Of a stretch of 64,000 nucleotides of DNA, positions 41,834-51,193 are shown piece after piece. This DNA comes from Firmicutes bacterium UBA3553. GTDB lineage: Bacteria > Bacillota > Clostridia > Tissierellales > Sedimentibacteraceae. Position 1 is the first letter of the stretch. Every line of letters starts with the position of its first letter. The position numbers were made by a program, and so were the translations under genes. Location of the stretch: positions 30,292 through 94,291 of the forward strand of contig DFOA01000031.1 of NCBI GenBank assembly GCA_002381185.1. The letters are read 5' to 3'. The notes beneath the pieces were generated by a model. That model was given only the letters and a program-made list of their open reading frames with translations, was not told the DNA's origin and searched no databases.

Positions 41834-44074
41834 ATGAGAATATACGAACTAGCAAAAGAATTAAAAATGAACAGTAAGGATTTGGTAACATTGGCAGAAC
41901 AGGAATTGGGAATTACAATTAAGAATCACATGAGTTCTATTACTGATTTAGAAGTTATAAGACTCAAAAAAGCATTAAACATAATAAACAACAATAAAAA
42001 AGCAAAACCAGTGAAAGGTGCAAAACCAATTATAATTGACGATGAGCCATTAGTTGATGAACATATTGACTTAAATCAGGCGAAGTTAAAAAAAGTTGAC
42101 AAAAATTTAATTGCTCCTGTTAAAAAACAGCCTATACAGCCAAAACAGCCTGCAAAGGCGGCTAATGCGGCTGACAAGAGCAGTAATAACAACAACAATA
42201 ATAATAACAAGAACAACAATAATTTCAATAAGAATAAAAACAAGCCGAAAAACAGACAGCAATATCAGCAGCAAAAACCTGCCGAGCCAGAAAAAAAAGA
42301 ACATCAACCTAAGATTAAAAATATTGAAATTGAAGAACCTATAGTAGTAAGAGAATTTGCAGACAAATTAGGCGTGCCTGTTAATGTTGTCATTTCAAAG
42401 CTTATACTTCTTGGAATTATGGCAAACATGAACCAGGAAATTGATTTTGATACAGCTCAGTTAATAGGTGAAGAATTAAATGCTAAAGTTTCTAAAATAG
42501 AAGTTGTTGACGAACTCCAAAACATAGAAGAATCATTGGTTCATGGTGATTCAGATGACGAAAAGGATTTACAGCCAAGACCTCCTATAGTAACAGTAAT
42601 GGGTCACGTTGACCACGGCAAGACATCTCTTCTTGATGCTATCAGAAATACTGCTGTAACTGAACATGAAGCAGGCGGAATCACACAGCATATAGGTGCT
42701 TCACAGATTGAGATCAACGGGAAAAAAATAACTTTCCTTGATACACCGGGGCATGAGGCATTTACCGCTATGAGAGCCAGAGGAGCTAAGGTTACGGATA
42801 TAGCAATTATAGTTGTGGCTGCAGACGATGGTGTTATGCCTCAAACTATAGAGGCAATAAATCACTCTAAAGCTGCAGGTGTACCTATTATAGTTGCTGT
42901 AAATAAAATTGATAAACCTACTGCCAACATGGACAGAGTAAAACAAGAGCTTTCAGAACAAGGAATTATTTCCGAAGACTGGGGCGGTGATACGATATTT
43001 GTTCCTGTTTCAGCAAAAAAACATATGGGTATTGAAGATTTGCTTGAAATGATTTTATTGGTAGCTGAAGTACAGGAATTTAAAGCAAATCCAAACAGGG
43101 CAGCAAAAGGTACTATTATAGAAGCGAAGCTTGATAAAGGAAGAGGACCGGTTGCAACTGTTCTTATAGAAAAAGGGACATTAAACAAGGGTGACGTGGT
43201 ATTGGTAGGCAGTGCTTACGGAAAAGTAAGAGCTATGTTTAACTCAAAGGGCAAAAAGATTAACCAGGCCGGCCCGTCTGTACCTGTGGAAATTCTCGGA
43301 CTAAATGAAACTCCTCAGGCAGGAGATATATTGGTTGCGATGAATAATGAAAAAGATGCTAAAAATATTGCGGAAAAACGTAAGGATAAAAGACATCAGG
43401 AAACAATGAATGCAACTTCAAAGGTTTCATTGGATGACTTGTTTGACAGAATACAAAAAGGCGAAGTTAAGGATTTAAATATTATCATTAAAGCTGATGT
43501 AAGCGGGTCCATTGAAGCTGTAAAACAATCGCTGTTAAAACAAAGCATGGATGAAGTAAAAGTTAATCCTATACATGGCGGAGTAGGCGGAATCAATGAA
43601 AATGATGTTATGCTTGCGGCAGCATCAAATGCTATTGTTATAGGTTTTAACGTAAGACCTTCTATCGCAGCAATGGAACTTGCAAAAAAGGAAAATGTTG
43701 ATATCCGTACTTACAACATAATTTACCAGGCCATCGAAGACATTCAACAGGCTGTTAAAGGAATGCTTGCACCTATTTACAAGGAAGTAGTACAGGGAAG
43801 AGCTGAAGTAAGGCAGACATTTAAAGTGCCTAATGTTGGAATTGTTGCCGGTGTATATGTAACAAGCGGCAAAGTTACAAGAAAATCTAAAATCAGATTG
43901 TTAAGAAATGATATAATACTCCATGAAGGAGAAATTTCTTCACTTAAAAGGTTTAAAGACGATGTATCCGAATTAAACACAGGGTATGAAGGCGGAATAG
44001 GTATAGAAAAATATAACGATATTAAAGAAGGCGACTTTTTAGAAGCCTATATAATGGAAGAAATAAAAAGATAG
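41834..44074 (+). CDS. infB: translation initiation factor IF-2
   Basis: GTPase that brings initiator tRNA to the 30S subunit; 746 aa. N-terminal IF2_N helix region (1-50), a low-complexity Lys/Pro/Asn-rich linker (about 55-155, with a run of Asn), and a second IF2_N (about 160-215). The G domain has GHVDHGKTS near 257, DTPGHEAF and NKIDKP, and is followed by domains II-IV. The Asn run is encoded mostly by AAC/AAT repeats. Confidence 0.98.
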   Translation: MRIYELAKELKMNSKDLVTLAEQELGITIKNHMSSITDLEVIRLKKALNIINNNKKAKPVKGAKPIIIDDEPLVDEHIDLNQAKLKKVDKNLIAPVKKQPIQPKQPAKAANAADKSSNNNNNNNNKNNNNFNKNKNKPKNRQQYQQQKPAEPEKKEHQPKIKNIEIEEPIVVREFADKLGVPVNVVISKLILLGIMANMNQEIDFDTAQLIGEELNAKVSKIEVVDELQNIEESLVHGDSDDEKDLQPRPPIVTVMGHVDHGKTSLLDAIRNTAVTEHEAGGITQHIGASQIEINGKKITFLDTPGHEAFTAMRARGAKVTDIAIIVVAADDGVMPQTIEAINHSKAAGVPIIVAVNKIDKPTANMDRVKQELSEQGIISEDWGGDTIFVPVSAKKHMGIEDLLEMILLVAEVQEFKANPNRAAKGTIIEAKLDKGRGPVATVLIEKGTLNKGDVVLVGSAYGKVRAMFNSKGKKINQAGPSVPVEILGLNETPQAGDILVAMNNEKDAKNIAEKRKDKRHQETMNATSKVSLDDLFDRIQKGEVKDLNIIIKADVSGSIEAVKQSLLKQSMDEVKVNPIHGGVGGINENDVMLAAASNAIVIGFNVRPSIAAMELAKKENVDIRTYNIIYQAIEDIQQAVKGMLAPIYKEVVQGRAEVRQTFKVPNVGIVAGVYVTSGKVTRKSKIRLLRNDIILHEGEISSLKRFKDDVSELNTGYEGGIGIEKYNDIKEGDFLEAYIMEEIKR

Positions 44075-44095
44075 TCATAAGAAAAGGGGTATAAC

Positions 44096-44470
44096 ATGGC
44101 AAATAGAAGAAATACCAGATTGTCAGGTGAAATGAAAAAGGTTATATCTGAAGTAATCAGAAATGAGGTTAAGGATCCTCGAATATCAGAGCTTTTAAGT
44201 GTAACAGACGTAAATGTTACAGAAGACTTGAAATTTGCAAAAGTATTTATTTCTGTATACGGAGATGCCGAACCTACTTTAGCGGCATTAAAAAGCGCAA
44301 AAGGTTTTATAAGAAGAGAAGTAGGCAAAAGAATAAAAATGCGCTTAACTCCTGAATTAATTTTTGAAAAAGATGATTCTATTGAAAAGGGCATATACAT
44401 GGCAAGCCTGATAAACAAGGTTATAGAAGAAGAGAGCAGGAAGGTTGAAGATGAATCTGATGATGAATGA
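44096..44470 (+). CDS. rbfA: ribosome-binding factor A
   Basis: Late 30S maturation factor, 124 aa, KH-type fold. RLSGEMKKVISEVIRNEVKD, ATDVNVTEDLKFAKVFIS-type region and RLTPELIFEKDDSIEKG match RbfA. Overlaps the nrnA start by 20 nt. Confidence 0.96.
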   Translation: MANRRNTRLSGEMKKVISEVIRNEVKDPRISELLSVTDVNVTEDLKFAKVFISVYGDAEPTLAALKSAKGFIRREVGKRIKMRLTPELIFEKDDSIEKGIYMASLINKVIEEESRKVEDESDDE

Positions 44471-45425
44471 TGTTAAGGAAGTATTTAATTTAATAAATAG
44501 TTCTCAAAATATCTGTATCGCAGGACACAAAGCCCCTGATGGAGACTGTATAGGGTCTGTAATGGCCCTATACGAGTTTTTAAAGCCCTTTAACAAAAAA
44601 CTGACAGTATATATTGATGGAATAATACCTTTCAACTATAAATCATTTGTAAAAGAAGATGTTATTGCAAAAGAATATGACAACAATGAATTTGATTTAT
44701 TGTTTGTTTTAGACTGCAGTGATGCAGAAAGACTGGGCAAGTTCAAAGATGTTTTAAAAAATGCAAAAAAATCGGTTTGTATTGATCATCATAAAACAAA
44801 TGAAAGCTATGCAGATATAAATATAATAGATTCATCCATGAGTTCAACAGGTGAGCTTTTGTATGATATTCTGAAAATATCCGGACGGCAGCTGACAAAA
44901 CAAATAGCTGAATATATATATATTGCCATATTGACAGATACAGGCAAATTCAGCTATTCAAATACTACCGGTAAAACTCATGAAAAGACCGCGGAGCTTA
45001 TTGAATTAGGAGTCGATGTGGCAGAAATTGACAACATAGTCTATAATTCAAAGCCTTCAAATGTTGTCAAAGCATTTATTGAATGCATAGGAGGCATTGA
45101 ACTTTATTATGACAATAAATTCGGTATTACGTCTATCACCAAAGACATTCTTGAAAGAAATAATGTCAATATGGGAGATATAGACGGAGTTGTTGAATTT
45201 ATAAGAGAAATTAAAGAAGTTGAGGTTTCCTGTGTTCTGAAGGAATATGAAGAAAAAAACACTAAGGTAAGTCTCAGGTCTAAAAATGACATAGATGTAT
45301 CGGCTGTTTCGGTTAAATTTAGAGGAGGCGGACATGCAAGAGCCGCGGGATTTGAAATTGACGATACGGTGGAAAATACCAAGAAATTATTAATTGAAAC
45401 ATTTAAAGAGCAATTTGGAGAGTAA
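44451..45425 (+). CDS. nrnA: DHH-family bifunctional oligoribonuclease/pAp phosphatase NrnA
   Basis: Degrades very short RNAs and pAp. The 324-aa product has AGHKAPDGDCIGS near residue 24, LFVLDCSDAERLG, the DHH motif in CIDHHKTN near 112, and the DHHA1 C-terminal GGGHARAAGFE near 296. Start at ATG 44451, six bases after AGGAAGG inside rbfA. Confidence 0.93.
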   Translation: MNLMMNDVKEVFNLINSSQNICIAGHKAPDGDCIGSVMALYEFLKPFNKKLTVYIDGIIPFNYKSFVKEDVIAKEYDNNEFDLLFVLDCSDAERLGKFKDVLKNAKKSVCIDHHKTNESYADINIIDSSMSSTGELLYDILKISGRQLTKQIAEYIYIAILTDTGKFSYSNTTGKTHEKTAELIELGVDVAEIDNIVYNSKPSNVVKAFIECIGGIELYYDNKFGITSITKDILERNNVNMGDIDGVVEFIREIKEVEVSCVLKEYEEKNTKVSLRSKNDIDVSAVSVKFRGGGHARAAGFEIDDTVENTKKLLIETFKEQFGE

Positions 45426-46297
45426 TGAACGGAATATTAAACATTTTAAAACCAACCGGCATGACATCTCATGATGTTGTAAGCAGTGTACGAAGAATTT
45501 TGAATATGAAAAAAGCAGGCCATGCAGGCACACTTGATCCAAATGTAGCTGGAGTCATGGTTATTTGTGTTGGAAAAGGAACAAAACTAAGTGATTATTT
45601 AATGAATGGTGATAAGGAATATATCTGCGAATTGGTTTTAGGACAAAGTACCGATACCCAGGACAGCTATGGAGTTGTAGTAGATCAAGCTGACTCGGTT
45701 AATGTAAACAGGGAAGACATAATAAATGTTCTGAAAGAATTTGAAGGAAAGCAGATGCAGGTTCCTCCCATGTATTCGGCCGTAAAATTAAACGGGAAAA
45801 AACTATATGAATATGCTAGACAAAATATAACTGTGGAAAAGCCGGGCAAACTGATTGAAATTAAGGAAATCAAATTATTAAAATTTGAGGGAACAAGAGT
45901 TTTAATGCAGGTTAAATGCTCTAAAGGAACTTATATGAGGACACTGTGCAATGACATAGGAGAAAAACTGGGAATCTACGGTCATATGGGAGTTTTAATA
46001 AGAACAGAAGCTAAGGGTTTACATATTGAAAATTCTGTAACCCTGGATGAACTGAAATTCTTATTTGAAAATAAGAGATTAAATGAATGTCTTTTACCAA
46101 TTGATGAGGTTTATCCTTTAGAAAAAGTAATTGTTGACGAAAGATATTATGACAGGCTCACTGCAGGCAATGAAGTATATGCAGTTACTTCTGTTTTAAA
46201 CGGCAGGGAATTTTATATATATTGCCAAGATAAGCTGATTGGAATAGGAAAAAAAGCAGACGAAAATAAAGTTAAAATAGAAAAAATGCTCATGTAA
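45425..46297 (+). CDS. truB: tRNA pseudouridine-55 synthase
   Basis: Makes pseudouridine 55 in the T-loop of tRNA; 290 aa. NILKPTGMTSHDVVSSVRR, catalytic Asp in HAGTLDPNVAGVM near residue 39, and QVPPMYSAVKLNGKKLYEYAR. A C-terminal PUA-like part follows. Start overlaps the nrnA stop by one base (TAATG). Confidence 0.97.
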   Translation: MNGILNILKPTGMTSHDVVSSVRRILNMKKAGHAGTLDPNVAGVMVICVGKGTKLSDYLMNGDKEYICELVLGQSTDTQDSYGVVVDQADSVNVNREDIINVLKEFEGKQMQVPPMYSAVKLNGKKLYEYARQNITVEKPGKLIEIKEIKLLKFEGTRVLMQVKCSKGTYMRTLCNDIGEKLGIYGHMGVLIRTEAKGLHIENSVTLDELKFLFENKRLNECLLPIDEVYPLEKVIVDERYYDRLTAGNEVYAVTSVLNGREFYIYCQDKLIGIGKKADENKVKIEKMLM

Positions 46298-46313
46298 GCT
46301 ATAGGTGGTACAA

Positions 46314-47069
46314 ATGAAAAATAAAAACGGATCATGTATTGCTATTGGTAATTTTGATGGCATTCATATCGGTCATGACACATTGATAAGACGTATGATT
46401 GAGCTAAGCCATGAAACAAATCAAGACAGCATAATAATTACATTCAAGTTTGTAAAAAAAGACTTAAAAAAATCAAATTACAACATAAAATACATAAACT
46501 CAAGAAATATTAAACTGGAATTGTTAAAATCCTATAGTGTGACAGATGTAGTTGAAATTGAACTTGATGATGTGATTTCGAAATATTCTCCCGAACAATT
46601 TATTCGAGAAGTTTTGATAGATAAATATAATGTAAAGAATATTGTGGTAGGATATAACTTCACCTTTGGACACAAAGCCAGCGGTAACGTGAGTACATTA
46701 AGAGAATTTCAGGATAAATACGGTTACAAAGTTGAAGAAATTTATCCGGTAAAATATAACGGAATAGTAGTGAGCAGCACCTTGGTGCGAAATTTACTGA
46801 ATGAAGGTAAAATTCGTGAAGCAAATAATCTTTTGATTAACAACTATACTATATTTGCTGACGAAATAAATATAGATTTTAATAAAAATGTAGCTTTTGT
46901 AGATACTAAAAGCAGTATCATTATTCCTGCATGTGGCAGATACAAAATTATTGCAGGCAATCAGGAGATGACAGTAGCTATAATAACCAATAAAGACGGT
47001 TCTGTTTTAACTTTTGATAAAAAAATCGAGCGAAATGAGAACATTGTTTTTTTGGATAGAATTGTTTAA
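46314..47069 (+). CDS. ribF: RibF-like FMN adenylyltransferase with degenerate C-terminal domain
   Basis: The N-terminal FAD synthetase module is intact: IAIGNFDGIHIGHDTLI, VGYNFTFGHKASGN and SSTLVRNLL. A normal RibF (about 305 aa) continues into a flavokinase domain with a GxxxGFPTANI motif. Here the product ends at 251 aa and no such motif is seen; the last 75 residues look like a shortened, diverged version. It may adenylate FMN but not phosphorylate riboflavin. Start at ATG 46314 after AGGTGG; GTG 46305 overlaps that site. Confidence 0.85.
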   Translation: MKNKNGSCIAIGNFDGIHIGHDTLIRRMIELSHETNQDSIIITFKFVKKDLKKSNYNIKYINSRNIKLELLKSYSVTDVVEIELDDVISKYSPEQFIREVLIDKYNVKNIVVGYNFTFGHKASGNVSTLREFQDKYGYKVEEIYPVKYNGIVVSSTLVRNLLNEGKIREANNLLINNYTIFADEINIDFNKNVAFVDTKSSIIIPACGRYKIIAGNQEMTVAIITNKDGSVLTFDKKIERNENIVFLDRIV

Positions 47070-47107
47070 TCAACATGAAAATTTTGTATAAAAATATGAA
47101 ATTTATG

Positions 47108-47136
47108 TTTACAAAGATGAAGTATTATGGTAGAAT
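47108..47136 (+). promoter_or_regulatory. promoter of rpsO
   Basis: TTTACA (47108-47113), 17-nt spacer, TAGAAT (47131-47136), about 90 nt upstream of rpsO. Confidence 0.7.
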
Positions 47137-47142
47137 TTATTG

Positions 47143-47215
47143 TATTTCCATAGCCTAAGTTTTACGAGTCCTCAACGTATTGCTTGGATTATGGTGAAAT
47201 AAAATTAATATTGGA
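47143..47215 (+). ncRNA. rpsO leader, candidate S15 autoregulatory RNA
   Basis: Leader with an outer CCATA...TATGG pairing and an inner CCTAAG...CTTGG pairing (about 47152-47196). S15 controls its own synthesis through leader structures in several bacteria. The fold here is by eye only. Confidence 0.5.
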
Positions 47216-47223
47216 GGATTATA

Positions 47224-47487
47224 ATGACAAAAGAACAAAAAACACAAATTATTGAGCAGTACAGAATCAACGAGAAGGATACGGGATCACCGGAAGTCCA
47301 GGTAGCATTGTTGACTTTCAGAATCAACAACTTAACTGAACATTTAAAGGACAATAAAAAGGATCACCACTCAAGAAGAGGCCTTTTACAAATGGTTGGT
47401 CAAAGAAGAGGATTTCTTAACTACTTAAAAGAAAATGATATCGAAAGATACAGAAGTATTGTTGCAAAATTAGGATTAAGAAGATAA
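47224..47487 (+). CDS. rpsO: 30S ribosomal protein S15
   Basis: Small-subunit protein of 87 aa. NEKDTGSPEVQVALLTFRIN and HHSRRGLLQMVGQRRGFLNY are family signatures. Followed by a hairpin before pnp, the usual gene pair. Confidence 0.98.
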   Translation: MTKEQKTQIIEQYRINEKDTGSPEVQVALLTFRINNLTEHLKDNKKDHHSRRGLLQMVGQRRGFLNYLKENDIERYRSIVAKLGLRR

Positions 47488-47492
47488 TTAAG

Positions 47493-47520
47493 GAGCGGGG
47501 GAAATCCCGCTCTATTATTT
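47493..47520 (+). terminator. hairpin between rpsO and pnp
   Basis: GAGCGGG/CCCGCTC (47493-47499 with 47506-47512) followed by TATTATTT; a partial terminator or processing site. Confidence 0.65.
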
Positions 47521-47563
47521 ATGTATTATTTAATAGACAGTTAAAAATTAAAAGGAGGTACTA

Positions 47564-49666
47564 ATGGAAGAAAAAGTTTTTAAATACATGCTTGCAGGAA
47601 GAGAATTGAAAGTGACAACAGGAAAAATAGCAGAACTGACAAACGGTTCTTGTCTTGTACAATATGGCGATACAGTTATTATGGCAAATGTAACTGCTTC
47701 TAAAGAGCCAAGACAAGGGATTGATTTTTTTCCGCTGAGTGTAGATTTTGAGGAGAAGCTTTACTCTGTAGGAAAAATCCCCGGAGGATTTATAAAAAGA
47801 GAAGGTAAACCGGGAGAAAAAGCAATATTGACATCAAGGTTAATAGACAGACCCCTTAGACCATTGTTTCCGAAAGGATACAGAAACGATGTTTCAGTTA
47901 CTGTTACAGTATTGTCTGTAGATCAGGATTGTTCTCCGGAAATAGCAGGCATGATTGGCTCTTCAATTGCTTTGTCCATATCTGACATCCCATTTGACGG
48001 ACCCACCGGCGCTGTTAATGTCGGACTTATCAATAATGAGTTTATTGTAAATCCAAACAGCAAGGAAAGAGAAACAACAGATTTGAATTTAACGGTTTCA
48101 GGCACAAGGGAAGCCATAATGATGGTTGAGGCCGGTGCAAATGAAATAACTGAAGCTAAAATGCTTGAAGCAATATTGTTTGCCCATGAAGAAATCAAAA
48201 AAATATGCGATTTCATCAATGAAATTAAAGCTGAAGTAGGAAAAGAAAAAAAGACAGACTACGTTAAGTTTGTTTGCGATGAAGTAATTGAACAGGAAAT
48301 AAGAGAATACGCAAATCCTATAATAAATGAAGCTATAATAGTTGAAGATAAGCTGGAAAGACAGGACAGAATTGATAACTTCAAAGCTCAGGCAAAAGAA
48401 ATATTCCTGGAAAAATATCCTGAAAATGAATCAGATATAGATGATGCTCTTTATACAATCATTAAAGAAAAAGTAAGAGAAAATATACTTGTGAGAGGCA
48501 TCAGACCAGACAACAGAAAAATAGACGAAATAAGAAAAATTACATGCGAAGTTGGATTGCTTCCGAGAACTCACGGTTCTGCCATATTTACAAGAGGCCA
48601 GACTCAGGTTCTTAATGTTGCAACACTGGGAGTTTCAAGCGACGAACAGACATTAGACGGGATTTCTGAAGAAACATCCAAGAGATATATGCACCATTAC
48701 AATTTCCCTTCATATTCCGTTGGTGAAACAAGACCATCAAGAGGACCGGGAAGAAGAGAAATCGGACACGGAGCATTGGCAGAAAGAGCATTGGAACCTG
48801 TTATTCCACCCGTTGAAGTATTCCCATACACAATCAGACTTGTTTCCGAAGTATTAAGCTCTAACGGGTCGACTTCACAGGCATCTGTATGCGGCAGTAC
48901 ATTGTCATTAATGGATGCTGGAGTTCCCATTAAAGCACCTGTAGCAGGAGTTGCAATGGGTTTAATGAAAGAAGGAGACAACGTGGTTGTTCTCACTGAT
49001 ATTCAAGGTATGGAAGATTTTTTGGGAGACATGGACTTTAAGGTGGCTGGTACTAAAGAGGGTATTACGGCAATTCAGATGGATATAAAGGTTCATGGAA
49101 TCGACAAGAATATTTTAACTGATGCTTTGGAAAAAGCTCGTGTGGGAAGACTGTTCATACTTGACAAAATGCTTGCATGCATTGATAAACCAAGAGCGGA
49201 AGTAAGCAAGTATGCTCCGAAGATAATAAGCATGAACATCAACCCTGACAAAATAAGAGATGTCATCGGTGCAGGCGGTAAGGTAATCAATAAAATTATT
49301 GAAGAAACCGGAGTTAAAATAGATATTGAAGATGACGGTTCTGTGTTGATAGCTGCTGAAAATGTTGAAGCTGCTTACAAAGCCAAGAAAATCATTGAAG
49401 GCATCGTAAAAGAAATCGAAGTCGGAGAAATAATGCTTGGAAAGGTAGTAAGACTGGCAGCATTCGGTGCTTTTGTGGAACTTACTGACAATAAAGATGG
49501 ACTTCTGCACATTTCTCAAATATCTGACAAGAGAGTTGCCAAAGTAGAAGATGTATTAAATGTTGGAGATGAAATACTTGTTAAGGTAATTGAAATTGAC
49601 AACCAAGGAAAAATCAAGCTTTCAAGAAAAGATGCTTTAAAAGAAACAGAAAAAGAAGAGAAATAA
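47564..49666 (+). CDS. pnp: polyribonucleotide nucleotidyltransferase (PNPase)
   Basis: 3'-5' phosphorolytic exoribonuclease, 700 aa. Two RNase PH-like domains (GKIPGGFIKREGKP in the first; YSVGETRPSRGPGRREIGHG and SSNGSTSQASVCGS in the second). KH domain near 560-615 (IRDVIGAGGKVINKI) and S1 near 625-695 (VRLAAFGAFVEL). ATG after AAAGGAGG. Confidence 0.98.
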   Translation: MEEKVFKYMLAGRELKVTTGKIAELTNGSCLVQYGDTVIMANVTASKEPRQGIDFFPLSVDFEEKLYSVGKIPGGFIKREGKPGEKAILTSRLIDRPLRPLFPKGYRNDVSVTVTVLSVDQDCSPEIAGMIGSSIALSISDIPFDGPTGAVNVGLINNEFIVNPNSKERETTDLNLTVSGTREAIMMVEAGANEITEAKMLEAILFAHEEIKKICDFINEIKAEVGKEKKTDYVKFVCDEVIEQEIREYANPIINEAIIVEDKLERQDRIDNFKAQAKEIFLEKYPENESDIDDALYTIIKEKVRENILVRGIRPDNRKIDEIRKITCEVGLLPRTHGSAIFTRGQTQVLNVATLGVSSDEQTLDGISEETSKRYMHHYNFPSYSVGETRPSRGPGRREIGHGALAERALEPVIPPVEVFPYTIRLVSEVLSSNGSTSQASVCGSTLSLMDAGVPIKAPVAGVAMGLMKEGDNVVVLTDIQGMEDFLGDMDFKVAGTKEGITAIQMDIKVHGIDKNILTDALEKARVGRLFILDKMLACIDKPRAEVSKYAPKIISMNINPDKIRDVIGAGGKVINKIIEETGVKIDIEDDGSVLIAAENVEAAYKAKKIIEGIVKEIEVGEIMLGKVVRLAAFGAFVELTDNKDGLLHISQISDKRVAKVEDVLNVGDEILVKVIEIDNQGKIKLSRKDALKETEKEEK

Positions 49667-49978
49667 ATATAAGGAGCTGACTTGTTATGCAAGTCAGAAT
49701 CCTGTTGTTGGACAATAAGATAACAATATCAAGGCAATGACCATGATTTTGTTATTTTTTATTTTTTTAATGTTTTAGGACTGCACGGCAGTTCTTTTTT
49801 TGTGTACATGGTTAATTTTCTACCCCCAGGGTATATAATATATGGAGGTTTTACAAATTGCTGTAATTACTATGATATTTATGCCTGTATATCCTTAATG
49901 TTAGTGTTGAAGCTTATACATTCAGGATATATAATCTGCATATAGCAAACATATATAAAACTTTATGGGGGGAATATT
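49667..49978. other. intergenic region between pnp and the deacetylase gene
   Basis: 312 nt. It holds a terminator for pnp (about 49718-49757, AACAA-ATCA stem then TTTTTT) and a second terminator (49777-49801, GGACTGC/GCAGTTC then T-run). Next is a TACCC-CCA-GGGTA palindrome (49821-49833) abutting a TATAAT, then an inverted repeat ATATCCT...AGGATAT (about 49889-49932) in the deacetylase leader. No ORF of note. Confidence 0.6.
49777..49801 (+). terminator. intrinsic terminator downstream of pnp
   Basis: AGGACTGC-ACG-GCAGTTCT stem followed by a T-run. Confidence 0.82.
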
Positions 49979-50872
49979 ATGATTAAAAAAATATTGGTTT
50001 TTTTATTAATAGCGATGATGACTTTTTCCATGAATATGGGAGTGACTGCCGCAGATAATGAATTTCAGAATAATTTGCAAAGATCCGGAAATGCGCATTA
50101 TACCGTATCAGAAGCCCAGAGGCCTGATGCGAAAGTGTCCGAAACAGCCGCAACAGAGCAGGAACCAGTTGTTCAAGAGCAAGTGCCTGTTGTTCAGGAG
50201 CAGGAGCCAATTGTTCAGGAACAGAAGCCTGCTGCAGAAGAACAGGAAAATACAAGAGTTATAGATCCTGATAAGCCGATGATTGCTTTGACTTTTGATG
50301 ATGGTCCTTCTAAATATACGCCTGAAATATTAAAGGCATTGAAAGATAACAATTCACTTGCAACATTTTTCGTACTGGGATCAGAAGTAAATAAATTCAA
50401 AGACACTTTAAATCAAATGATAGAAGATGGAAATGAAGTTGGAAATCACACCTACAATCACAAGGATTTAACGAAAGTATCCGATGATGAGTTGTACAAG
50501 CAGATACAGGGCACGGATGATTTGGTTTATATTGCTTCCGGCTATACTCCGGCCGTAATGAGACCACCCTACGGAGCAAGTAATGAAGAACTGAACAAAA
50601 AAATCTCAAAGCCAATTATTAAATGGTCTATTGATACCCGTGACTGGGAAAACAGAAACACACAAATGATACTTGATAATATTTTCGATAATGTGAAAGA
50701 CGGGGATATTATCCTGATGCATGATTTGTACGGAACCACAGCAGAGGCGGCAAAAATAGCTATCCCGAAGCTGATAGAAATGGGATACCAGCTTGTAACG
50801 ATAGATGAACTATCCGAATACAGAGGCGTATCTTTAACTGCCGGACAGCAGTACTACAATATGTACAAATAA
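49979..50872 (+). CDS. secreted polysaccharide deacetylase (YlxY-position homologue)
   Basis: Exported NodB-family deacetylase, 297 aa. Signal peptide about 1-25 (KKILVFLLIAMMTFSMNM, then VTAA). A repeated PVVQEQ/PIVQEQ linker runs over about 58-90. The catalytic domain has ALTFDDGPSKYTPEIL near 103, NHTYNHKDL near 156, RPPYGAS near 198 and WSIDTRDWENR near 218. All catalytic motifs are present. B. subtilis has ylxY in the same position after pnp. Substrate is likely peptidoglycan; inferred. Confidence 0.9.
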   Translation: MIKKILVFLLIAMMTFSMNMGVTAADNEFQNNLQRSGNAHYTVSEAQRPDAKVSETAATEQEPVVQEQVPVVQEQEPIVQEQKPAAEEQENTRVIDPDKPMIALTFDDGPSKYTPEILKALKDNNSLATFFVLGSEVNKFKDTLNQMIEDGNEVGNHTYNHKDLTKVSDDELYKQIQGTDDLVYIASGYTPAVMRPPYGASNEELNKKISKPIIKWSIDTRDWENRNTQMILDNIFDNVKDGDIILMHDLYGTTAEAAKIAIPKLIEMGYQLVTIDELSEYRGVSLTAGQQYYNMYK

Positions 50873-50887
50873 CAAAATGCGCACTCA

Positions 50888-50920
50888 AGGGACGAAGATT
50901 AGAGCAATCTTTGTCCTTTT
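50888..50920 (+). terminator. intrinsic terminator
   Basis: AAGGGACGAAGATT/AATCTTTGTCCTT stem with an AGAGC loop, followed by TT. Downstream of the deacetylase gene. Confidence 0.8.
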
Positions 50921-51023
50921 ATACCTTGAAAATTAATATGTTGTAATTTATGTAAAAATTTGATAATATTAAAATCATAAATAGACCCTTTTATTAATAC
51001 ATATAAATATAAGGGGGATTTTT

Positions 51024-51155
51024 ATGAAATTTTTTTGCAGGGACATGGCTTTTATAAGAAAACTCATAATAGTAGTTTTGGTCGTCATTATTATTATACT
51101 GCTCATCACGGGAAGATGCAGCAACAGCATGAGATTCAAAATGTTCTGGTATTAA
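51024..51155 (+). CDS. small single-pass membrane protein
   Basis: A 43-residue ORF with an AAGGGGG binding site before ATG. It has MKFFCRDMAFIRK, then a strongly hydrophobic segment (LIIVVLVVIIIILLITG), then a short basic tail with a Cys. It ends 38 nt before the M16 protease gene. The clean site and membrane-like composition support a real gene; I do not recognise it. Confidence 0.55.
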   Translation: MKFFCRDMAFIRKLIIVVLVVIIIILLITGRCSNSMRFKMFWY

Positions 51156-51193
51156 CAGGATTAGGCTTAAATATCTTTGCATACGGAGGAAAA

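Noticed and set aside
41836..42340. Frames overlapping the Asn-rich linker of infB
   Set aside because: Caused by AAC/AAT repeats, which stay open in several frames; only the infB frame has homology.
51035..51193. 53-codon N-terminal extension of the M16 peptidase
   Set aside because: No signal peptide or homology, overlaps a better small ORF in another frame; a strong site precedes ATG 51194.
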